The notes under the pieces are model-generated. The model did no database searches and had not been told where the DNA came from. It saw only the letters and a list, made by a program, of their open reading frames with translations. A DNA stretch of 64,000 nt from Arthrobacter silviterrae (lineage in GTDB: Bacteria; Actinomycetota; Actinomycetes; Actinomycetales; Micrococcaceae), in the NCBI RefSeq assembly GCF_011045165.1, contig NZ_JAAKZI010000011.1, positions 1 through 64,000 on the forward strand, read 5' to 3'. The translations under genes were made by a program, and so were the position numbers. Positions 33,321-42,654 of the stretch are shown here, one piece after another. Every line of letters starts with the position of its first letter. Position 1 is the stretch's first letter.

Positions 33321-35108
33321 GTGCCCAAGCCAGCGCCACTGAACAAAGTCCTGATCGCCAACCGCGGCGAAATCGCCGTCCGCATCATCAGGGCCGCCCG
33401 CGACGAAGGCATCGCCTCCGTCGCCGTGTACGCCGAGCCGGACAGGGAAGCGCTGCACGTGCGCATGGCCGACGAGGCCTTTGCCCTCGGCGGCGCCACT
33501 GCCGCGGACTCCTACCTGGACATGGACAAAGTCCTGGCGGCGGCCGCCAAGTCCGGCGCAGACTCCGTGCACCCCGGCTACGGTTTCCTGGCCGAAAACG
33601 CCGAGTTCGCCCAAAAAGTGATCGACGCCGGCCTGATCTGGATCGGGCCCTCCCCCGCGGCCATCGCGGCGCTGGGCGACAAGGTCCAGGCGCGCCACAT
33701 CGCCGAAAAGGTGGGTGCACCGCTGGTCCCCGGCACCAAGGACCCGGTGGAATCCACCCAGGAGGTCCTCGACTTTGCCGACGCGTACGGCCTGCCCCTG
33801 GCCATCAAGGCGGCCTACGGCGGCGGCGGGCGCGGCATCAAAGTGGCCCGCAACCGCGAGGAAATCCCGGAACTCTACGAATCCGCCGTCCGGGAGGCCG
33901 TCGCCGCCTTCGGCCGCGGAGAGTGCTTTGTGGAACGCTTCCTCGACTCCCCGCGCCACGTGGAAACCCAGTGCCTTTCGGATGCGGCCGGGAACGTCGT
34001 CGTCGTCTCCACCAGGGACTGCTCGCTGCAGCGCCGCAACCAAAAGCTCGTCGAGGAAGCCCCCGCGCCGTTCCTGTCGGAGGACCAGGTATCCCGCCTT
34101 TATGAAGCCTCCAAGGCCATCATGAAGGAGGCCAACTACGTGGGCGCCGGGACCTGCGAATTCCTGGTCGGCACCGACGGCACCATCTCCTTCCTGGAGG
34201 TCAACACGCGCCTGCAGGTGGAGCACACCATCTCCGAAGAGGTCACCGGGATCGACCTGGTCCGCGAGCAGTTCCGCATTGCCCGCGGCGAGGAACTGGG
34301 CTACGGCGACCCGGAAATCCGCGGCCACTCCTTCGAATTCCGCATCAACGGCGAGGACCCGGGCCGCGGCTTCATGCCGGCGCCGGGCACGGTCACCACG
34401 CTGACGCTGCCCACCGGCCCGGGCGTCCGCGTCGACTCCGGCATCACGGCGGGCGAGGTGATCGGCGGCAACTTCGACTCCATGCTCGCCAAGCTCATCG
34501 TCACCGGCGCCACCCGCGAGCAGGCACTCCAGCGTTCCAGCCGGGCGCTTGCCGAAATGCAGATCGGCGGCCTGCCCACCGTCCTGCCCTTCCACCGCGC
34601 CGTGGTGGTGGACCCCGCGTTCGCCCCTGCCAACGGAGCCCCGTTCAGCACGCACACCCGCTGGATCGAGACCGAGTTCACCAACAACATCCCCGCCTTC
34701 GACCTCGCCTCCGCTGATGGTTCAGCGGACGACGCCGGCACCCGGCAGAGCGTCACCGTCGAGGTGGGTGGCAAACGGCTTGAGGTGACGCTGCCGTCGT
34801 CGTTCTCGGTGGGAACGGGCTCGGCCCACGCCGGCGTCAAGAAGGCGAAAAAGGCCGGGCGCAACCGCAGCGCCGGCCCCGCCGCGGCGAACGGCAATGC
34901 GCTGACTTCCCCCATGCAGGGCACCATTGTGAAGGTGGCCGTGGCCGACGGCGACGTGGTGGCGGAAGGCGACCTGATTGTGGTCCTGGAAGCCATGAAA
35001 ATGGAGCAGCCGCTAACCGCGCACCGGGCCGGCACCGTGACGGGACTCAGCGCCGCCGCCGGTGACACGGTCTCAGCGGGCGCCGTCCTCGCCACGATCG
35101 AGGACTGA
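33321..35108 (+). CDS. acetyl/propionyl-CoA carboxylase alpha chain (biotin carboxylase + BCCP)
   Basis: A 595-residue fused alpha chain. The biotin carboxylase part (1-450) has [34 protein letters not shown], the ATP-grasp [31 protein letters not shown] and FEFRINGED. The C-terminal carrier domain has EAMKMEQP with biotinylated Lys560. A basic/Ala-rich linker (about 495-525) joins them. The GTG start has GAAGGAG upstream; TAGGCT at 33289-33294 is a likely -10. It partners the beta and epsilon subunits encoded at 9530-11436 and is modified by BirA. Confidence 0.95.
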   Translation: MPKPAPLNKVLIANRGEIAVRIIRAARDEGIASVAVYAEPDREALHVRMADEAFALGGATAADSYLDMDKVLAAAAKSGADSVHPGYGFLAENAEFAQKVIDAGLIWIGPSPAAIAALGDKVQARHIAEKVGAPLVPGTKDPVESTQEVLDFADAYGLPLAIKAAYGGGGRGIKVARNREEIPELYESAVREAVAAFGRGECFVERFLDSPRHVETQCLSDAAGNVVVVSTRDCSLQRRNQKLVEEAPAPFLSEDQVSRLYEASKAIMKEANYVGAGTCEFLVGTDGTISFLEVNTRLQVEHTISEEVTGIDLVREQFRIARGEELGYGDPEIRGHSFEFRINGEDPGRGFMPAPGTVTTLTLPTGPGVRVDSGITAGEVIGGNFDSMLAKLIVTGATREQALQRSSRALAEMQIGGLPTVLPFHRAVVVDPAFAPANGAPFSTHTRWIETEFTNNIPAFDLASADGSADDAGTRQSVTVEVGGKRLEVTLPSSFSVGTGSAHAGVKKAKKAGRNRSAGPAAANGNALTSPMQGTIVKVAVADGDVVAEGDLIVVLEAMKMEQPLTAHRAGTVTGLSAAAGDTVSAGAVLATIED

Positions 35109-35118
35109 CCCCAAGCGA

Positions 35119-35305
35119 CGCTCCCTCAGCAAATGCGCTGTTTCGGCCAACGCTCCCTCAGCAAACGAGCCAATACGGCCAACGCTCCCTCTCTTGGAGA
35201 GGGAGCGTTGGCGCTTAAGGCACGAATGCTGAGGGAGCGTCGGCGTTTAAGGCCCGAAAGCTGAGGGAGCGTCGGCGTTTAAGGCCCGAAAGCTGAGGGA
35301 GCGTC
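35119..35305. repeat. mirror-symmetric array with 32-bp period (F7)
   Basis: CGCTCCCTC occurs at 35119, 35151 and 35183; its complement GAGGGAGCG occurs at 35199, 35231, 35263 and 35295. All steps on each side are exactly 32 bp. The centre is a perfect hairpin: CCAACGCTCCCTCTC (35179-35193), TTG, GAGAGGGAGCGTTGG (35197-35211). The units on the right share GCGTTTAAGGCCCGAAAGCT, those on the left are more diverged. The array fills the gap between the carboxylase stop and the narK promoter. The centre could terminate transcription; the flanking copies are unexplained. Confidence 0.9.
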
Positions 35306-35363
35306 GGTACGGGCATGGCGGAATGACGCCTCACCGCGCCGCCGCCGGGCCCGTGAGGGAAAT

Positions 35364-35379
35364 GTCACGGGGCGTTCAC
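35364..35379 (+). promoter_or_regulatory. possible GlnR-type site before narK
   Basis: GTCAC-GGGGCG-TTCAC provides the AC-N9-AC spacing of actinobacterial GlnR sites, 75-90 bases before the narK start. The sequence is only a partial match to the longer consensus, so this rests mainly on spacing and gene function. Confidence 0.3.
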
Positions 35380-35453
35380 ACCGCAGGACTTCACCGGAAA
35401 TGGCGGCCGCATAGCGTCGAGAGCACCAACATTTCTCAACGCTGGAGGTCACT

Positions 35454-36821
35454 GTGAACAGCGACGCAACAACGGACATGGCCCTGGAAACCACCCCGCT
35501 GAAAACCACCACGGGCCGCTGGATCCACCACTGGAACGCCGAGGACCAGCAGCAGTGGGAGAACTCCGGACGGGCCATCGCGAAAAGGAACCTTGCCTGG
35601 TCCATCGCCTGCGAATTCCTTGGTTTTGTGGTGTGGCAGCTGTGGTCGATTGTGGTGGTCTACCTTCCGGCGGCCGGCTTCCACTTCAGCTCCTCCGAAC
35701 TCTTCTGGCTCATTTCCATGCCGTCCCTGGTGGGGGCCACCCTGCGACTCCCGTATACCTTCATGGTGGCCCGCTTCGGCGGACGGAACTGGACCATCGT
35801 CTCGGCGCTGCTGCTCCTGCTGCCCACCCTCGGACTGGCAGCGTGCGTGGCCAACCCCGGCACCCCGTTCGGCACCATGCTGGCCGTCGCCGCCCTCGCC
35901 GGGCTGGGTGGCGGCAACTTCGCCAGCTCCATGGCCAACATCACCTACTTCTTCCCCGCCAGGGAAAAGGGTTGGGCGCTGGGACTGAACGCCGCCGGCG
36001 GAAACCTGGGCGCCGCCGTCGCCCAGCTCATGGTTCCGGTGGCCGTCACAGTCTTCGCGGCAGGCACATTGAACCTAAAACTGGCCGGGCTCCTCTGGGT
36101 CCCGCTGATCCTGCTGGCCGCCTGGGGCGCCTGGAAATACATGGACAACCTCGCCAGCGCGCGCTCCGACATTGCCGGCTCGCTCGCCTGCCTGAAGGAA
36201 CCGCACCTGTGGGTCCTGGCGCTGCTCTACGTGGGCACCTTCGGCTCGTTCATCGGCTTTTCCGCGGTGTTCCCGAAGCTGATTGTGGACACCTTCGGCC
36301 CGCACGTGGGGTTCAGCCTGGGCGCGGCCACCATCTCGCTCGCCTTCCTCGGCGCCCTGGTCGGCTCGCTGGCCCGGCCCTACGGCGGCAGGCTGGCCGA
36401 CCGTTGGGGCGGCGCGCGCGTCACCGTGGCCTGCTTCGCCGTGCTGGCACTCGCCGCGCTGGCCCAAATGTGGACGCTCCCAATGCACAGCTTCCCCCTG
36501 TTCATCTCCCTGTTCCTGGTGCTGTTCGCGGCCGCCGGCGCAGGAAACGGCTCCACCTATCGGATGATCCCGGTGGTCTTCGCGATCCGCGCACACAGCC
36601 AGGGCGGAGTCAGCGCGGCCCGGCAAGCATCGGCTGCGCTCGGCATCATCTCCGCGCTCGGGGCGTACGGCGGCTTCCTGGTCCCCCAGGTCCTCAACGC
36701 CTCACGCCTGGCCACGGGCGGCTACGGGGGCGCCTTCACCGGCTTCGTGGGCGCCTACCTGCTGCTCATGGCCGTCACCTGGTTCGCCTACCTGCGCCCG
36801 TCCACCATGGGCACGGTGTGA
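35454..36821 (+). CDS. narK: nitrate/nitrite MFS transporter
   Basis: A 455-residue, 12-segment nitrate/nitrite transporter. Family marks are WHHW-like entry (GRWIHHWNAEDQQQWENSGR), RLPYTFMVARFGGRNWT, the nitrate-signature glycine stretch AALAGLGGGNFASSMANITY and GLNAAGGNLGAAVAQLMVP. The second signature is in the C-terminal half (AAGAGNGSTYRMIPVVF). The start is GTG with TGGAGG nine bases upstream. The nitrate reductase gene overlaps its stop by four bases, so uptake and reduction are co-expressed. Confidence 0.95.
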   Translation: MNSDATTDMALETTPLKTTTGRWIHHWNAEDQQQWENSGRAIAKRNLAWSIACEFLGFVVWQLWSIVVVYLPAAGFHFSSSELFWLISMPSLVGATLRLPYTFMVARFGGRNWTIVSALLLLLPTLGLAACVANPGTPFGTMLAVAALAGLGGGNFASSMANITYFFPAREKGWALGLNAAGGNLGAAVAQLMVPVAVTVFAAGTLNLKLAGLLWVPLILLAAWGAWKYMDNLASARSDIAGSLACLKEPHLWVLALLYVGTFGSFIGFSAVFPKLIVDTFGPHVGFSLGAATISLAFLGALVGSLARPYGGRLADRWGGARVTVACFAVLALAALAQMWTLPMHSFPLFISLFLVLFAAAGAGNGSTYRMIPVVFAIRAHSQGGVSAARQASAALGIISALGAYGGFLVPQVLNASRLATGGYGGAFTGFVGAYLLLMAVTWFAYLRPSTMGTV

Positions 36822-39229
36822 CGCCGGTGCCAGGCACGACGCCGGTCCCCCGCCTCCCGCTGCCGCCTCCCTCCGGGCGCGGGGCCGGTTTGGAGGCCGG
36901 AGCCGGTTTGAGGGCCGGGGCCGGTTTGGGGGCCGGGGATCCGACCGGGATGCCAGGGGCTGGGGCCCGAACCGACACCCACTGCCCCTACTGCGCCCTG
37001 CAATGCGCCATGACGCTGACGGTTGGAACGGGTCCAGCCACCTCGGGCGCAGCCCCCGGCCCGTCCACCTCGAATGTATCCCCCGGCCCGGCCACCCACG
37101 CCGCAGCTACTCACGCCGCAACTACTCACGCCGCAACCCCGGAGATTGCCAGCCGGGATTTCCCCACAAACCGCGGCGGGCTGTGCCGCAAGGGCTGGAC
37201 GTCGGCGGCCCTGTTGGGCCATCCGGAACGGCTCACCTCCCCGTTAATAAGGAACGAAAACGGCGAGCTGTCCCCGGCCAGCTGGGACACTGCCCTGGAC
37301 CTGGTGGCCGCCCGCCTCAAGGCCACCCGGGAGCAGCACGGGCCGGACGCCGTCGGCGTGTTTGGCGGCGGCGGGCTCACGAATGAGAAGGCATACCAGC
37401 TGGGCAAGTTTGCGCGGGTGGCGCTGGGGACGTCGCGGATCGACTACAACGGCAGGTTTTGCATGGCCTCGGCGGCCGCTGCGGGCAACCGGGCCTTTGG
37501 CGTGGACCGCGGGCTGCCGTTCCCCATGGAGGACCTGGATTCCGCGCACACCATCCTGCTGCTGGGGTCCAACGTGGCTGAAACCATGCCGCCGTTTGTC
37601 CAGCACCTGCAGGGCGCCCGCAACTCCGGCGGCCTGGTGGTGGTGGATCCGCGGCGCACCGCAACGGCAGACTTCACGGCCGACGGTGCGGGCCTGCACC
37701 TCCAGCCCGTCCCCGCCACGGACCTCCCGCTGCTGCTGGGCCTGGCGCACATTGTGATCCACGAGGGGCTGGCGGACAAGGAGTATCTCGCGTCGCGGAC
37801 CAGCGGATATGCCGGCGTCGTGCGCAGTGTGGCACCCTGGTGGCCCGAGCACACCAGCCGCATCACCGGCGTTCCCGTCACGCTGCTGCGCGAGACCGCC
37901 CGGCTGCTGGCCGCCGGCACCCGCAACGGCGGCACTTACATCCTCAGCGGCCGGGGTGTGGAGCAGCACGTGGACGGCACCGACACCGCCACGGCGGCCA
38001 TCAACCTCGCGCTCCTGCTCGGGCTGCCTGGTTCCGCGCACAGCGGCTACGGCACCCTGACCGGCCAGGGCAACGGCCAGGGCGGGCGCGAACACGGCCA
38101 AAAGGCGGACCAGCTGCCCGGCTACCGCAAGATCACCGACCCGGCCGCCCGCGCCCATGTTGCCCGCGTCTGGGGAATTCCGGAGGCGGCGATTCCCGGG
38201 CCGGGGCTGCCCGCCGTCGAACTTCTTGCCTCGCTAGGGCAGCCGGGCGGGGTGCGGGCGTTCCTGGTGCACGGCGCCAACCCCGCCGTGTCCGCGCCGG
38301 ATTCCGCCCGGGTGGCGGCCGGGCTGCGCGCCCTTGACCTGCTGGTGGTGTGCGACTTTTTCCTGTCCGAGACGGCGGCCCTGGCGGACGTGGTGCTGCC
38401 GGTGCTGCAGTGGGCCGAGGAGGACGGCACCGTGACCAACCTGGAGGGGCGGGTGCTGCGGCGCCGGGCCGCGGTGTCGCCGCCGTCCGGAGCCCGCTCG
38501 GAGCTGTGGATCATGGCCGAACTGGCGCGCCGGCTGGGGTCGCCGGGCACGTTCAGCCCGGATCCGGAGCAGGTGTTCACCGAGCTGCGGGCGGCATCCG
38601 CCGGCGGCCTGGCCGACTATTCCGGCATCGACTACCCGCTCCTGGACTCCGGCGAGGCGGCGTACTGGCCCTTCCCGGCCGGCAGCACGGGCACGCCGCG
38701 GCTGTTCCGCGAACGGTTTGCCCACCCCGACGGCCGGGCCGTGCTGGTGCCCGTTTCGCCCGCCAGCGCTGGTTCCGGCCCCGGCTCCGGCTTGTTGGGG
38801 CACGACGCCGGCACCCGGGACCCGCTGTTTGCCGGCGCCACGCTGGCCCTGGCCACGGGTCGGTTGCTGGAGCACTACCAGACCGGCGCCCAGACCCGCC
38901 GGGTGCCGGAGCTCGCGGCGGCCCGGCCCAACGCCCGGCTGCTCATCCACCCGGCCACCGCAGCAGCCCGCGGCATTGCCGACGGCGGGCCCGTCGCGGT
39001 GGCGAACATGCGCGGCGAAGTCCGCTGCACCGCGGAATTCAGCACCGCCATGCGCCTGGACACGGTGTTTTTGCCCTTCCATTTTCCGGGGCTGCAAAGC
39101 GCCAACCTGGTGACATCCTCCGCCACGGACCCCGTGTCCGGCATGCCCGAATTCAAGACCAGCGCCGTCACGGTGGCGCCGGTTTCCGCTCCCACCCCGG
39201 CAGGAGGGCCCCGCCATGGCGCCGACTGA
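36818..39229 (+). CDS. assimilatory nitrate reductase catalytic subunit
   Basis: A molybdopterin oxidoreductase of up to 803 residues. The N-terminal Fe4S4 site has CPYCALQC (C-x2-C-x3-C) with the fourth Cys in GGLCRKGW. Mo-cofactor regions include GVFGGGGLTNEKAYQLGKFA, RIDYNGRFCMASAAAA, TGQGNGQGGREHGQKADQLP and VVCDFFLSETAALADVVLP. The C-terminus has the MoCo-dinucleotide domain. It lacks a C-terminal BFD domain; the next gene supplies one. GTG 36818 overlaps the narK stop; ATG 36950 is an alternative that would remove a repetitive GAGL-rich leader. A stretch of about 45 Ala/Thr/Pro residues, partly ATHAA repeats, lies between the third and fourth Cys ligands and is far longer than usual. 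Confidence 0.92.
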   Translation: MTPVPGTTPVPRLPLPPPSGRGAGLEAGAGLRAGAGLGAGDPTGMPGAGARTDTHCPYCALQCAMTLTVGTGPATSGAAPGPSTSNVSPGPATHAAATHAATTHAATPEIASRDFPTNRGGLCRKGWTSAALLGHPERLTSPLIRNENGELSPASWDTALDLVAARLKATREQHGPDAVGVFGGGGLTNEKAYQLGKFARVALGTSRIDYNGRFCMASAAAAGNRAFGVDRGLPFPMEDLDSAHTILLLGSNVAETMPPFVQHLQGARNSGGLVVVDPRRTATADFTADGAGLHLQPVPATDLPLLLGLAHIVIHEGLADKEYLASRTSGYAGVVRSVAPWWPEHTSRITGVPVTLLRETARLLAAGTRNGGTYILSGRGVEQHVDGTDTATAAINLALLLGLPGSAHSGYGTLTGQGNGQGGREHGQKADQLPGYRKITDPAARAHVARVWGIPEAAIPGPGLPAVELLASLGQPGGVRAFLVHGANPAVSAPDSARVAAGLRALDLLVVCDFFLSETAALADVVLPVLQWAEEDGTVTNLEGRVLRRRAAVSPPSGARSELWIMAELARRLGSPGTFSPDPEQVFTELRAASAGGLADYSGIDYPLLDSGEAAYWPFPAGSTGTPRLFRERFAHPDGRAVLVPVSPASAGSGPGSGLLGHDAGTRDPLFAGATLALATGRLLEHYQTGAQTRRVPELAAARPNARLLIHPATAAARGIADGGPVAVANMRGEVRCTAEFSTAMRLDTVFLPFHFPGLQSANLVTSSATDPVSGMPEFKTSAVTVAPVSAPTPAGGPRHGAD

Positions 39230-41021
39230 TTCCGAGAACTCCCCCATTGTGGTCATCGGCTTCGGCCCGGTCGCCGCGCGGCTGGTGGACAGTCTCCTCC
39301 CGGCGGTCCGCTCGGGGGCCCTGTCCCTGACCGTGATTGGCGACGAACCCCACCCCGCCTACAACCGCGTGCTGGTGGCCGACCTCGGCGTGGGCCGGAC
39401 CACCGCCGCGGACATTGCGCTGGCGGACAGGGACGAATTGGAGGCGGCAGGCGTGGTGCTCCGTCTGGGCGTGTGCGTGCGCCGGGTGGACCGGGCCCGG
39501 CAGCTGGTGCACCTTTCGGACGGCTCCGCGGTGCAATACGGGCGGCTGGTTTTCGCCACCGGAGCGCGCCCCGTGGTGCCAAACCTTGCCAGGCTCAACC
39601 CGGACCCGCAGCTGCCCATCCGGCTCCCCGCCGGCGTCATCACGCTGCGGAACCTCGACGACGCCGCAACCCTCCACCGCGCCGTGCAGGGGCGGCGCCG
39701 CGTGGTCATTCTGGGCGGCGGCATCCTCGGGCTCGAAGCCGCCCTCGCCGCGGCCGACGAAGGCGCCCGCGTCACCGTGGTCCACCACGGCCCACACACC
39801 CTGGGCCGCAGCATTGACGCCAATGCGGGCAAGGTGCTGGCCGCCGCCCTGCGGGCGCGGGGCATCCGCGTGGCCGCCAACTCCCGCTCCACCGGTGTGC
39901 TGCTTGGCCAGCACGACGGCGGCGCCCCCGCCAGCGGTGCCGGGCCTGACGGCGCTGCTGTACCGAACAGCGGGACGGGGCTGGACGGCGGGACGGGGCT
40001 GGACGGCGGTGCTGGGTCGGGCAGCGGTACTGGGCCGGACAGCGCTATTCTGCCCGACGGCGGGACGGGACCTGACGGCGGGACCGGTGTACCGGCGTCG
40101 TTCTCTGCCTTGGAATTGGACGACGGCACCACGATTGACGGGGACCTGCTGGTGCTGTCGTGCGGGGTGCGGGCGCGGACGGAGGTTGCTGCTGGCGCCG
40201 GGTTGGCCACGGGGCGCGGCATCCTGGTGGACCACGGGCTGCAGGCGCACCACGACCCGCAGGTGTTTGCCATGGGCGACTGCGCCGAGGTCCGCTGCCT
40301 GGACGAGCAGTGCGCGGATTGCCGCGGCAGCACCGGCCCGTCGGGGCTGATCGGGCCCGGCTGGCGGCAGGCCGAATGGCTCGCCCGGGTGCTGCTTGCC
40401 GGCGTGCTGCCGCCCGGCGCGCAGCCGTCCGGCGCGCAGCCGTCCGGCGCGCAGCCAGCCGGTCCCCCCGCGGCGCTGGCGCCCGAACAGCCGCCCGTCA
40501 TCGTGCTCAAGGCGCGCGGGGTGGATGTGGCGGCCGCGGGAAATGTCGCTGCGGAGCCTTTCGACGAGCCCGCCGAAGGCGCCGATCCAGGCCATACTGC
40601 GGGCACGCTTCAGGCCGCCCCTCCCCTGAACGTGAGCACCTGGGCGGACCCGGAGCACGGTCAATACCTGAAAATGGCCACCCGCGCGGGCGTGCTGGAA
40701 GGGTTTGTCAGTGTGGGGATGCCGCGGGCCGGCGCGGAGCTGGTGCTGTTGTTTGAACGCGGCTCGGAGCTTCCCGCGGACCGGTCGGAGCTGCTGCGGC
40801 TGGACGCGGCCGGGATGCCTGCCGCGGCTGGCGGGGCCCCGGACGGTACTGTGTGCCGCTGCGCCGGGGTGGACCGGCAGACCATAGCGGCCGCCGTCGT
40901 TGGTGGTTGCGGAACGGTGGCGGAAGTGTCGGCGGCAACCCGTGCCGGCACGGGCTGCGGCGGCTGCCACGGCGAGGTGCGGGCCCTGATCGAGCAGCAC
41001 TTCCAGCCCGCCCCGGCCTGA
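39216..41021 (+). CDS. nitrate reductase-linked FAD/NAD(P) oxidoreductase with BFD domain (NasB-like)
   Basis: A 601-residue flavoprotein expected to pass electrons from NAD(P)H to the adjacent nitrate reductase. It has an FAD motif (VVIGFGPVAARLVDSL), a pyridine-nucleotide motif (VVILGGGILGLEAALAAADE), the FAD-closing VFAMGDCAEV, a NirB-like small domain (VDVAAAGNV) and a C-terminal BFD [2Fe-2S] domain with CRCAGVDRQTIAAAVVGGCG and GTGCGGCHGEV. Two repetitive insertions are visible: a Gly/Asp/Thr-rich stretch of about 50 residues (around 235-290) and GAQPS repeats (around 400-412). The start overlaps the reductase gene by 14 bases. Confidence 0.9.
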   Translation: MAPTDSENSPIVVIGFGPVAARLVDSLLPAVRSGALSLTVIGDEPHPAYNRVLVADLGVGRTTAADIALADRDELEAAGVVLRLGVCVRRVDRARQLVHLSDGSAVQYGRLVFATGARPVVPNLARLNPDPQLPIRLPAGVITLRNLDDAATLHRAVQGRRRVVILGGGILGLEAALAAADEGARVTVVHHGPHTLGRSIDANAGKVLAAALRARGIRVAANSRSTGVLLGQHDGGAPASGAGPDGAAVPNSGTGLDGGTGLDGGAGSGSGTGPDSAILPDGGTGPDGGTGVPASFSALELDDGTTIDGDLLVLSCGVRARTEVAAGAGLATGRGILVDHGLQAHHDPQVFAMGDCAEVRCLDEQCADCRGSTGPSGLIGPGWRQAEWLARVLLAGVLPPGAQPSGAQPSGAQPAGPPAALAPEQPPVIVLKARGVDVAAAGNVAAEPFDEPAEGADPGHTAGTLQAAPPLNVSTWADPEHGQYLKMATRAGVLEGFVSVGMPRAGAELVLLFERGSELPADRSELLRLDAAGMPAAAGGAPDGTVCRCAGVDRQTIAAAVVGGCGTVAEVSAATRAGTGCGGCHGEVRALIEQHFQPAPA

Positions 41022-41034
41022 CTCCCCCGCCCAC

Positions 41035-41111
41035 CCCAACTGTGCGTCAGAAAGTGCACGTTTTTACCCATTTTTTGGGTGATTTCATGCAGTATCTGAC
41101 ACACAGTTGGG
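41035..41111. repeat. palindromic repeat F3, copy 1, between convergent genes
   Basis: CCCAACTGTGCGTCAGAAAG (from 41035) pairs with TATCTGACACACAGTTGGG (to 41111) with a few mismatches; TGCA lies at both inner ends. A smaller hairpin, ACCCA/TGGGT around a T-rich loop, lies inside near 41067-41080. It separates the convergent NasB-like and LpdA-like genes (stops at 41021 and 41118), where it probably terminates both. Copy 2 is at 56780-56860. Confidence 0.85.
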
Positions 41112-41117
41112 CGGGGG

Positions 41118-42542
41118 CTACATGTGGACGTGCAAGCGCCGGGCGGCCTCGGAGATGGATCCGGAGAGCGAAGGGTAAACGGTGAACGTGTTGGCGACGT
41201 CGTCCACGTGCAGCTTCTGGGTCACGGCCAGGGCGATGGGGAAGATCAGCTCGCACGCGCCGGCGCCCACCACCACGCCGCCGATGACGGTGCCGGAACC
41301 CTTGCGCGCAATGATCTTGACGAAGCCGTCGTTGACGCCGCGCATTTTCGCCCGCGCGTTGGTCTGCAGGGACAGCTTCACCACGTCGCCCTGGTATTTT
41401 CCGGAGGCCAGGTCCGCCTCGGACACGCCCACGGACGCGATCTCGGGGGATGTGAAGATGTTGGAGGAAACCTGCGTCAGCTTCAGGGGGCGAACGCCGT
41501 CGCCGCCCAGGTGGGCCACGGCGATGCGGCCCTGCATCGCGGCCACGGAGGCCAGGGCAAGCACACCCGTGCAGTCGCCCGCCGCGTAGACGTTGGGGGC
41601 GCTGGTGCGGGAGACGCCGTCGACCTTGATGTGGCCGCTGGGGGTCAGCTCGACGCCGGCCGCCTCCAGCCCGATTCCCGTGGTGTTGGGGATGGAGCCC
41701 ACACAGACCAGGCAGTGCGTGCCGGTGACCTTGGAACCGTCGCCGAGGGTCACCACCACGCCGTTCTCTGTGCGTTCCACGGCCTCGGCGCGGGAGCGCG
41801 ACAGTACGCGCAGCCCGCGGCGCTCAAAAACATCCTCCAGGACGGCGGCGGCATCGGAATCCTCGCCGGGGAGCACCTGGTCGCGGCTGGAAATGAGCGT
41901 GACGTTGGAGCCCAGGCCGTTGAAGGCGGAGGCAAATTCGGCGCCGGTCACCCCGGAACCGACCACAATGAGCTCCTCCGGCAGTTCCTCAAGGTTGTAA
42001 ATCTGCGTCCAGTTCAGGATGCGTTCGCCGTCGGGCTTGGCCGTGGCCAGCTCGCGCGGGTGCGCACCGACCGAGACCAGCACGGCGTCGGCCTTGATGA
42101 TTTCCTTGGATTCGCCGCGGTCCACCTCGATGGTGCGCCCGTCCAGCAGGCGGCCGGTGCCGATCACCACGCGCACGCCCACCGCCTCCAGTCCGCGGCG
42201 GATGTCGGTTGACTGCTCCTTGGCGAGCTTCATGACGCGCTGGTTGATCTGCTGCAAGTCCGCGCGGAGGGCCGTCTTGGCGTCGCCGTCGTCCGCATTA
42301 AAGCTGACACCCAGCTTGGTGGAGTCGATGCTGCGGTTCATGGACTCGGCCGTGGCGATCAGCGTCTTCGACGGGACCACATCGGTGAGCACGGCGGAGC
42401 CGCCCAGCCCGGCACGCTCCACGATGGTCACCTGCGAGCCCATGGAGGCCGCCACCATGGCCGCTTCGTAGCCGCCGGGGCCACCGCCAAGGATCGCAAG
42501 GCTGGGCACGGCAAAGGGCTTGAATGCATCTTGTTCGCTCAT
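41118..42542 (-). CDS. LpdA-like NAD(P)H:quinone reductase (flavoprotein disulfide reductase fold)
   Basis: A 474-residue flavoprotein. It has the FAD motif LAILGGGPGGYEAAMVAASM, a NAD(P) motif VVGSGVTGAEFASAFNGLGS, YAAGDCTGVLALASVAAMQG and the C-terminal dimerisation domain. Where lipoamide dehydrogenases have a redox CxxxxC, this protein reads GLGGSAVLTDVVPSKT, without cysteines. That matches Mycobacterium tuberculosis LpdA (Rv3303c), an NAD(P)H:quinone reductase, and rules out lipoamide dehydrogenase activity. The preferred ATG is 42542. It is divergent from the purine nucleoside phosphorylase gene. Confidence 0.9.
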   Translation of the reverse strand: MSEQDAFKPFAVPSLAILGGGPGGYEAAMVAASMGSQVTIVERAGLGGSAVLTDVVPSKTLIATAESMNRSIDSTKLGVSFNADDGDAKTALRADLQQINQRVMKLAKEQSTDIRRGLEAVGVRVVIGTGRLLDGRTIEVDRGESKEIIKADAVLVSVGAHPRELATAKPDGERILNWTQIYNLEELPEELIVVGSGVTGAEFASAFNGLGSNVTLISSRDQVLPGEDSDAAAVLEDVFERRGLRVLSRSRAEAVERTENGVVVTLGDGSKVTGTHCLVCVGSIPNTTGIGLEAAGVELTPSGHIKVDGVSRTSAPNVYAAGDCTGVLALASVAAMQGRIAVAHLGGDGVRPLKLTQVSSNIFTSPEIASVGVSEADLASGKYQGDVVKLSLQTNARAKMRGVNDGFVKIIARKGSGTVIGGVVVGAGACELIFPIALAVTQKLHVDDVANTFTVYPSLSGSISEAARRLHVHM

Positions 42543-42642
42543 CACAATTGATCATTCTCGCCTATCCCTGCACAGTCACCAAGTTCTACAGGCCGCCGAA
42601 ACGGGGCACTCGCGCGCGTGGCGCCGGCCCGCGGCTTGCCGG

Positions 42643-42654
42643 TATGTTTGTCTC
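42643..42654 (+). promoter_or_regulatory. leaderless promoter for purine nucleoside phosphorylase
   Basis: TATGTT at 42643-42648 is followed by six bases and then GTG at 42655. No ribosome-binding sequence lies between. The mRNA should begin at the start codon. Confidence 0.55.

Noticed and set aside
33321-35108. Pyruvate carboxylase as identity of the biotin carboxylase fusion
   Set aside because: There is no carboxyltransferase domain between the biotin carboxylase and carrier parts and the length (595) fits an acyl-CoA carboxylase alpha chain.
35119-35305. Possible CRISPR array
   Set aside because: Repeats invert at the centre, have no unique spacers of regular length and no cas genes nearby.
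41118-42542. Lipoamide dehydrogenase
   Set aside because: The redox-active CxxxxC pair is absent, which fits the LpdA-type quinone reductase instead.
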